A DNA stretch of 64,000 nucleotides, from positions 744,001-808,000 of the forward strand of contig NZ_LT629695.1 of the NCBI RefSeq assembly GCF_900099705.1, written 5' to 3'. The DNA comes from Agrococcus jejuensis. GTDB lineage: Bacteria; Actinomycetota; Actinomycetes; Actinomycetales; Microbacteriaceae. Within the stretch, counting starts at the first letter, position 1. Each line of letters opens with the position of its first letter. The position numbers were made by a program, and so were the translations under genes. Shown piece by piece: positions 58,232 through 64,000 of this stretch. The notes below the pieces were generated by a model. The model was not told the origin of the DNA, ran no database searches, and worked only from the letters and a program-made list of their open reading frames with translations.

Positions 58232-61200
58232 TCGTCGCCGTCGGCGCCGACGAGCGTCGCGATGCGGGTCGCGACGGCCTCGGGGTCGGTGAAGAGCTCG
58301 AACGCGTGCACGCGCATCGTGTGCCAGCCGAGGCGGCGCAGGTGCTCGGGACGCACGCGCAGGCTCTCGCGCAGCGGCCGGTCGTCGTCGTGGTCGGTCT
58401 CGATCGCCGCGCAGACGCCGCCGTTGGCGACGACGAGCGGCAGCCCGGCGTGGTCGACGGCCGTGCGCAGGCCGCGCGCCTCGAGGCGACGCGCGAGGTC
58501 GACGAGCAGCGGGTCGCCGCCGGTCGTCGAGCGCGGCCGCGCGGGGCGCTCGGCCTCGAGCAGCACGTCGCGCAGCACGGCGGCACCGTGCTCGAGCTGC
58601 TGCCCGTCGAGGTCGGATGCCTGGAAGCCCGACACGAGCGTCATGGCCTTGCGTGCACGCGTCATGGCGACGGCGAGCATGCGGTCGCCGCCCGGGTCGG
58701 CGAGGCGACCGAGGTCGAGCGCGCGCCCGTAGCGGGTGCGGGCGTAGCCGATCGAGAAGATGACGCGGTCGCGGCTCAGCGCGTTGGCGTGCGCGACGTC
58801 GGCGACGACGAACGGCTCGTCGCCCTCGGCGACGACGAAGTCGGTGAACGGCCCGGGCTGGCCCAGCGCCTGCACGACGGCCTGCTGCACGCGCACCTCG
58901 TGGCGCTCGTTGCCGGTGACGACCATGAGCGACTCGTGCGGACGCGACCGGGCGTGGTGCGTCACGAGCGCGATGACGCGCTCGACCTCGGCGTCCGGGC
59001 TCTCGACGAGCGCCGACTGCTGGTCGGGCAGGCCGAACGCATCCTGCACCGTCGACACCGTGAGGGATGCGTGGCCGAGGAACGTGCCCGCCCACGGCAG
59101 CGTCTCGATGCCGCCGTCGTAGAAGCGGCGCGAGACGGTCTCGATGAGGTCGGCGCCGCCGGTGCGGTACGTGCGGGCGAGGCGGTGCACCGGCAGCACC
59201 TCCGCGAGGCGCGCGAGCGCGGATTCGCCGTGCAGCTCGTCGGGGCTGCCGAGCTCGTACGAGGGGCGCACGCCGAGCGCCGAGATGCCGACGTCGAACG
59301 GCGACGGGATCTGCGTGGCGGGGTCGCCGATCGCGACGACCTGCGGCGCACGCGTGAGGGCGCTGACGGCCTCGGCGAGCGTCACGGCTCCCGCGTCGAG
59401 CACGATGACGACGTCGAACGGGATCGAGCGGGCGACGCGGTGCACGTCGTACGGGCTCGCGACCCACACGGGCGCGATCGCACGCGACACGTGCGGCGCG
59501 CGGCCCTGCAGCGTCGCGGGGTCGAGACCGCCGGAGCGCAGCAGCGAGCGCAGCGCCTCGGCCTCGTCGGCGTGGTCGGCGATCGCGAGGCGCCACGACT
59601 GCGCGAGCTGCCACGCGAGGCGGGCGGATGCGGCGTCGACGTGCGCCTCGTCGACGAGCGCGAAGTCGGACTCGAGGCGCTCGAGCACCGTCGTGTTGCC
59701 GCGCAGCAGCGCACGCTCGCGCTGCAGCAGCTGCTCGAGGGCCGACTGCCACCACGCGAGGTCGAGCTCGTGCGCGACCTCGTCGTGCTCCACGTGCCGC
59801 GTCGCGAGGTCGGCGACGAGCGGCTCGAGCTCGAGCTCGGCGAGCGTCGACATGAGCACCGCGCGCTCCTGGATGCTGTCGAGCGCCTCCGACGGCGCGG
59901 CGAGCTCGTCGAGGCGCTGCTGCAGCGCGTCGAGCGGCAGGTCGACGAGGCTCGGCGCGTCGGTGCCCACGAGGGCGGCGTCGATGCGCTCGAGCGCCGT
60001 CAGCGCATCCCGGTGCAGCGCCTCGAGGGCGCCGAGGCCCGTCGGCACGCTCGGCACGGCGCCGTCGGGCGCCCAGCGGGTCCACTGCTTGCGCTGCCGC
60101 TGCACGCCCTCGAGGGCAGCGTGGAGGTCGGGGATGACGGCGCCGGCGCGCACGTACTCGAGCGCGTGCTTCTTGAGGCGTCGGCGCTGCATGCCGCCGA
60201 GCGCCGCGTTCGCCTCGCGGCGCGGACCCGTGGCGGTGATGAGCTCGCCGAGCGGCCGGTCGAAGACCGACGGCACGAAGCGGTCGAGGGTGTCGCGGAT
60301 GTCGGCGAGCAGGCGCAGCTGCGCGCCGAGCTCGGCGATGGAGGCGAAGGGGCGCAGCTTCGTGCCGCCCAGCACCGTGCGGCCCTCGGCGACGACGTCG
60401 TCGAGGCCACCCGACGAGAGGCGCTCGGCGTCGGCGCGCGCGGTGGCGGCGTCGCCGTCGTTCGTGAAGTTCGCGCCGTACCAGGGCGTGTCCTCGGGGC
60501 CGAAGCGGAACTGGCCGAGCGACGCGGCCTGCACCATGGTCGCAGCGGTGCGCGGACGGTCCTGCGCGAGCGCGGCGACCGTGTCGGCCGACAGGCGCGC
60601 CTGCGTCTGCGGCGGCGTCGGCAGCATTGCGAGGCGCGAGAGCTCCTTGAGGCAGTCGAGCACCGAGACGCCGAGCACGTCGTCGACGCGGCGCAGCGCG
60701 CGACGGTAGTCGAGCAGCACCTTGCGGAGGCGCTCGAGGGCGTCGTCGATCTCGCCCGTGTCGGGCTTCTGCGCCTGCTCGGAGCGCGTGATGGCCGCGA
60801 TGAGGTCGCGGCGCAGCGTCTGCGGTCGCACGGCGAGGCCCGGCAGGCCCGTCGCGGCGAGGCGGTCGACGATGCCCTGCGTCGTCGCGCGGCGCGGGCT
60901 CACCACGAGCACGCGGCGGTCGTCGTCGACGAGCGCGCCGATCGCGTTCACGACGGTCTGCGTCACGCCCGTGCCGGGCAGCGCCTCGACGACGATCGAG
61001 TTGCCCGCCACGATCTCGCCGACGACGGCATCCTGCTCGGCGTCGGCGTCGAGCACGAGGCGGTCGGCCTGCGGCGAGCGCTCGTCGAGCGGCAGCTGCG
61101 ACACGGCCGAGCGGCCCTCGCGCAGGCGCCAGCGGGCGGCCTCGTCGCCGGCGACGGCGTCGAGCACCGTGTGCGGCACGGGGCGCAGGTCGGCGGCCAT

Positions 61201-62160
61201 CGCGGGTCCGACCTCCGCGAACGTCGACACGACGAGCCGCGGCAGCACCTGGAAGCCGGGCACGTGCGCGGCGGCGAGGCGGATGCGGTCGAGCACGGGG
61301 TTGGGCGTGAACGTGCCCTCGTGATCGGCGAGCGACACGAGCGCGAGCTCGTCGAGCTCGACGCCGTGCACGGTGCGCAGCACGTGCGCGAGCCGCGGGT
61401 TCAGGAAGGGGCGGCCCTGCAGCTGCAGCTCGAAGTCGCGGCCGCGGCGACGCACCACGAGGGGGCGCAGCAGCACGGGGCCGTGGATCTCGCCGTGCTC
61501 GTGCGGGAAGCGCGCGATGCCGATGCCGAGGTGCACGGCGTCGATCGAGCGCGCCGCGGCGAGGTCGATGCCCTTCGACGCGATCGCCGCGGCGGCGTTG
61601 CGCGCAGCGCGCAGCGCGAGGTCGTCGCGGATGAGGCTCGAGAGCGCCGTCGGACGTCCGGTGATGAACTGCGCGAGGCCGCCGGGATGCGTCGTCGACA
61701 GCTCGATGCGCGTCGCCGTCGTGTCGACGAACGACGCGAGCGGCGAGCGGCCGCCGATGCGCTCGACCTCGAGGCGCCACGACTGCCAGTCGCGACGACG
61801 CGTGCCCGCCTCGGTGGATGCGGCCGGCGGGGCGGGCGGCGCGACGTGCTCGGGTGCGGGCTCGGCGGATGCCTCGGCGGCGGGCGTCTCGGCGGGCTCG
61901 TCGGCATCTGCGGGCGTCTCGGGCGCAGAGGGCGCAGGCGCGGACGGTGACGGCGTCGACGGCGCGGGCGCCGACGCGCCCATGAGCTCGTGCCCGGCAT
62001 GCTGCGGCGCCGCGACGGGCGCGTCGCCGTCGACCGACGGCTCGGGAGCATCGGGCGTCACGCCCTCGTGCTCCATCGTCCAGAAGGGCTGCTCGGCGTC
62101 CGCTGCGCGCGCGCCGGCGTCGTCGCCGGGTCCGCCCGCGCTGTCGTTCTCTCGCCGCAC
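58228..62160 (-). CDS. Very large SF1-helicase-like protein with degenerate ATP site and C-terminal nuclease-like domain
   Basis: A 1310-residue protein. Residues 1-~130 are Ala/Pro/Glu-rich and disordered. A ~250-residue domain (RRRDWQSWRLEVERIGGRSPLASFVD...) precedes an SF1/AAA_11-like helicase core: EALPGTGVTQTVVNAIGAL, where Val399 stands for the Walker A Lys, VVIVLDAGAVTLAEAVSAL in place of a DEA[S/G] motif B, VVAIGDPATQIPSPF (motif III Q kept) and MLAVAMTRARKAMTLV (motif VI R kept). Residues ~1215-1310 look like a DUF559/REase-MTES-type domain (LARRLEARGLRTAV...GVCAAIETDHDDDRPLRE). TATCGT at 62167-62172 ends 6 nt before GTG 62160. Confidence 0.85.
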   Translation of the reverse strand: MRRENDSAGGPGDDAGARAADAEQPFWTMEHEGVTPDAPEPSVDGDAPVAAPQHAGHELMGASAPAPSTPSPSAPAPSAPETPADADEPAETPAAEASAEPAPEHVAPPAPPAASTEAGTRRRDWQSWRLEVERIGGRSPLASFVDTTATRIELSTTHPGGLAQFITGRPTALSSLIRDDLALRAARNAAAAIASKGIDLAAARSIDAVHLGIGIARFPHEHGEIHGPVLLRPLVVRRRGRDFELQLQGRPFLNPRLAHVLRTVHGVELDELALVSLADHEGTFTPNPVLDRIRLAAAHVPGFQVLPRLVVSTFAEVGPAMAADLRPVPHTVLDAVAGDEAARWRLREGRSAVSQLPLDERSPQADRLVLDADAEQDAVVGEIVAGNSIVVEALPGTGVTQTVVNAIGALVDDDRRVLVVSPRRATTQGIVDRLAATGLPGLAVRPQTLRRDLIAAITRSEQAQKPDTGEIDDALERLRKVLLDYRRALRRVDDVLGVSVLDCLKELSRLAMLPTPPQTQARLSADTVAALAQDRPRTAATMVQAASLGQFRFGPEDTPWYGANFTNDGDAATARADAERLSSGGLDDVVAEGRTVLGGTKLRPFASIAELGAQLRLLADIRDTLDRFVPSVFDRPLGELITATGPRREANAALGGMQRRRLKKHALEYVRAGAVIPDLHAALEGVQRQRKQWTRWAPDGAVPSVPTGLGALEALHRDALTALERIDAALVGTDAPSLVDLPLDALQQRLDELAAPSEALDSIQERAVLMSTLAELELEPLVADLATRHVEHDEVAHELDLAWWQSALEQLLQRERALLRGNTTVLERLESDFALVDEAHVDAASARLAWQLAQSWRLAIADHADEAEALRSLLRSGGLDPATLQGRAPHVSRAIAPVWVASPYDVHRVARSIPFDVVIVLDAGAVTLAEAVSALTRAPQVVAIGDPATQIPSPFDVGISALGVRPSYELGSPDELHGESALARLAEVLPVHRLARTYRTGGADLIETVSRRFYDGGIETLPWAGTFLGHASLTVSTVQDAFGLPDQQSALVESPDAEVERVIALVTHHARSRPHESLMVVTGNERHEVRVQQAVVQALGQPGPFTDFVVAEGDEPFVVADVAHANALSRDRVIFSIGYARTRYGRALDLGRLADPGGDRMLAVAMTRARKAMTLVSGFQASDLDGQQLEHGAAVLRDVLLEAERPARPRSTTGGDPLLVDLARRLEARGLRTAVDHAGLPLVVANGGVCAAIETDHDDDRPLRESLRVRPEHLRRLGWHTMRVHAFELFTDPEAVATRIATLVGADGDE

Positions 62161-62245
62161 AGCCTCACGATACGAGCGGATGCGCGCCGATCCGGGGAGG
62201 CGGGCGGGGTGTTCCGGGTTTCCGTCGACGCGCGAGCGACGCGAC

Positions 62246-63127
62246 TCAGCGCCAGGAGCGGGCTCCGCGAGCGCCCCAGTAGGCGTCCGGGGTCTGCACG
62301 AGCGCCGTCGTGCCGCGTGCGACGGCAGCGCCGTCGACGTCGACGGCGCGCAGGTTGGCCGCGAGCTGCTCGACGGTGACGGCGCCCGAGAGCACGACCG
62401 CCCGCTCGTCGACCGCGAGCGCCGCCGCGATCGCGTCGGCATCCGCGTGCGGCCCCGGCAGCGCGTCGAGCACGGCGCCGTTCGCGAGCGCCTCCTTCAC
62501 GACCACGAGCCATCCGGCGTCCGCAGCCCGCACGAGCGCGTCGCCCGCCGAGCGCTCGAGCACGTTCCACGTCGCCTGCACCGCGGCGAACGGCGCGACC
62601 TCGAGCGCGTGCAGCAGCACCTCCGCCTGCCGCGGTCCCGACGTGGACAGGCCCACGCGCACGCCCGCATCCGACAGCTGTCGCAGCCTGGCGAGCACGG
62701 CGCCGTCGCCCAGCACGGGGCTGTCGGGCGTCACGGAGTGCACGAGGTACGCGTCGGGCACGGTGCCGAGCGCCTCGCACGTCTCATCCCACTGCTGCTC
62801 GAGCATCGCGAGCGAGTGGTCCTTGCGCTCGTGCTCGTCGGCGTCGATGCGCCAGCCCGCCGTGTACGCGTAGCCCCACTTCGACTCGATCGTCAGCTGC
62901 TCGCGGCGACCGGGATGCGCGGCGAGCCACTCCCCCAGGAAGCGCTCGGCGAGCCCGTAGCCGCGCGCGGCGTCGACGAACCGCACGCCCGCATCCCACG
63001 CCGCGTCGAGCATCGCGTGCGTGCGCGCCCGCATGCCATCGACCGTGCGGTCGGGCAGGTCGACGTCGTGGCCGCGCGTGATGTAGCCCGGCCGGCCGAG
63101 GGCCGCGAGGCCGAGCCCGATGCGCAT
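62246..63127 (-). CDS. Aldo/keto reductase
   Basis: A 293-residue AKR12-like reductase: MRIGLGLAALGRPGYITRGHDVDL start, AAWDAGVRFVDAARGYGLAERFLGEWL (Asp and Tyr), TIESKWGYAY (Lys), DAYLVHSVTPDSP (His), and VVLSGAVTVEQLAANLRAV (cofactor). All four catalytic residues are present. Its ATG shares one base with the stop of the upstream FemAB-family gene (TGATG), so the two are coupled. Substrate unknown. Confidence 0.88.
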   Translation of the reverse strand: MRIGLGLAALGRPGYITRGHDVDLPDRTVDGMRARTHAMLDAAWDAGVRFVDAARGYGLAERFLGEWLAAHPGRREQLTIESKWGYAYTAGWRIDADEHERKDHSLAMLEQQWDETCEALGTVPDAYLVHSVTPDSPVLGDGAVLARLRQLSDAGVRVGLSTSGPRQAEVLLHALEVAPFAAVQATWNVLERSAGDALVRAADAGWLVVVKEALANGAVLDALPGPHADADAIAAALAVDERAVVLSGAVTVEQLAANLRAVDVDGAAVARGTTALVQTPDAYWGARGARSWR

Positions 63128-64000
63128 CAGTACCAGGCGTCCTTCGTGCGGCGCGTGTAGAGCGCGCGCAGGTAGCGGCCGGCGCGCTGCCAGAGCGCGT
63201 AGCGGCCGTTCAGCGGCAGCTCGAACGACGGCATGTACCGCACGGGCTCGGGCGCCCACGCGGTCTTGAACACGTAGAGGCCGCGGATGTCGCTGTCCTC
63301 CCACGACGCCGGGTCGGGGATGTTCGCGAGCTCGTAGCCCGTGACGCCCTCCTCGTGCAGGCGCTGCATGATCGCCCACTGCATCGCGTAGGGCGCGAAC
63401 AGCTTCGGGTTCTCGCGCTGCGAGCCCGCATCCTTGTACCAGGCGGTGTCGCCGAAGCGGATGACGAAGGCGCTCGCCACCGACTCGCCCTCGTGCATCG
63501 CATAGAAGAAGCGGCCCTGGCCCTCGGCGTCGTAGACGTCCCAGATGCGCTGGAAGTAGGAGTGCGGCCGGAAGTAGCCGCCCGTGCGCTCGCGCACCTC
63601 GTCGATGAGCACGTGCATGCGCGCGATCGACTCGGGCGTCATCGGCACCTCGTCGATCGTCACGCCCTGCTTCGCCGCCGAGCGGTACGAGTTGCGGGCG
63701 CGCTTCTTGAAGCGCGCCGACACCTCGTCGAGCGATCCCGACAGGTCGACCATGACGGCGTGCTCGTACTGGCTCGACACCGTGCGCACCCAGCCCGCCG
63801 CCTCGAACGCGTCGACGAGCGTCTGGTCGTACTCCTGGAAGACCTCGGCCTTCACGGCGAACACGCCCTTCGGGTACGAGCGGGCGCGCTCGGTGAGCGC
63901 GGCGACGTGCGCTGGCGTCACGCCGGCGATGCGCGCCGCGTGGTAGATCGTGCCGGCGAGCGGCGCCTTCCGCGCGAACAGCTGCACGGGGTAGTCGGTG
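63127..64000 (-). CDS. FemAB-family peptidoglycan bridge aminoacyltransferase, 5' end outside the window
   Basis: At least 291 residues; the reading frame runs off the right edge (TDYPVQLFARKAPLAGTIYH...). Fem features: GVFAVKAEVFQ, MVDLSGSLDEVSARFKKRARNSYRSAAKQGVTIDEVP (the K-x-R-x-x-x-R helix), GGYFRPHSYFQRIWDVYDAEGQGRFFYAMHEGESVASAFVIRFGDTAWYKDAGS and a final ~60-residue region with GLYVFKTAWAPEPVRYMPSFELPLN. It transfers an amino acid from tRNA onto lipid II. It is distinct from the divergent FemAB-like protein at 32875. Confidence 0.9.
   Translation of the reverse strand, partial: TDYPVQLFARKAPLAGTIYHAARIAGVTPAHVAALTERARSYPKGVFAVKAEVFQEYDQTLVDAFEAAGWVRTVSSQYEHAVMVDLSGSLDEVSARFKKRARNSYRSAAKQGVTIDEVPMTPESIARMHVLIDEVRERTGGYFRPHSYFQRIWDVYDAEGQGRFFYAMHEGESVASAFVIRFGDTAWYKDAGSQRENPKLFAPYAMQWAIMQRLHEEGVTGYELANIPDPASWEDSDIRGLYVFKTAWAPEPVRYMPSFELPLNGRYALWQRAGRYLRALYTRRTKDAWY

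Noticed and set aside
56860..61950. 1696-codon plus-strand frame
   Set aside because: Runs antisense to the flavin oxidoreductase and the helicase-like gene; no recognisable domain and extreme Arg/Glu/Val/His bias.

Overview
The window is very GC-rich and almost fully coding. Protein identities, gene orders (rsmI/metG/tatD, pmt next to rsmI, lsr2, an actinobacterial galU/rimJ/sepX block) and heavy use of GTG starts point to an actinobacterium, most likely Microbacteriaceae (Agrococcus-like). The phylum is secure; the genus is a guess. Many genes look leaderless: a TANNNT-like -10 hexamer ends 6-7 nt before the start codon. I used this to choose several starts.

Layout. 1-6.3 kb: housekeeping genes (partial tatD, metG, rsmI, a protein O-mannosyltransferase). 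6.3-15.2 kb: a TetR-controlled NAD(P)H-oxidoreductase locus, a reductase, esterase, membrane protein, a Cys-rich DUF1540 protein behind two DtxR/IdeR-like iron boxes, lipoproteins and a DEAD/DEAH helicase. 15.2-31.1 kb: HrpA, carboxylesterase, thiolase-SDR pair, MFS transporter, PNPOx-like flavoprotein, AKR-TetR operon, DUF4349 lipoprotein, secreted trypsin-like protease and maltokinase. 31.1-50.6 kb: Lsr2, then a surface-polysaccharide locus. That locus holds two LytR-CpsA-Psr ligases, a FemAB-like transferase, a PglF-type dehydratase, a double aminotransferase fusion, a priming sugar transferase, two GT4 glycosyltransferases, CapE/CapF/CapG for UDP-L-FucNAc, a flippase-like and an O-antigen-ligase-like membrane protein. 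Almost all are joined by 1-4 nt stop/start overlaps. It is closed on the other strand by a Wzc-like tyrosine kinase and its phosphatase. 50.7-55.9 kb: galU, a small low-GC insertion with direct repeats, tRNA-Ala(CGC), a SepX/GLPR-like divisome protein, RimJ-like GNAT, 5-formyl-THF cyclo-ligase, FmdB-like zinc ribbon, MscL. 55.9-64 kb: a DUF559 nuclease-like gene bracketed by two copies of one palindrome, a flavin monooxygenase, a very large helicase-like protein with a broken Walker A, an aldo/keto reductase and a partial FemAB-family gene.

The most unusual content is between genes. There is a set of long, often perfect palindromes (15163, 19768, 21590, 23679, 25664, 55874, 56860). Some are clearly related in sequence, some contain the stop codons of neighbouring genes, and two nearly identical copies flank the DUF559 gene. 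A second candidate mobile unit is a 0.9-kb single-gene insertion between 24-bp direct repeats beside tRNA-Ala. No rRNA, CRISPR array, transposase, integrase or prophage was seen.
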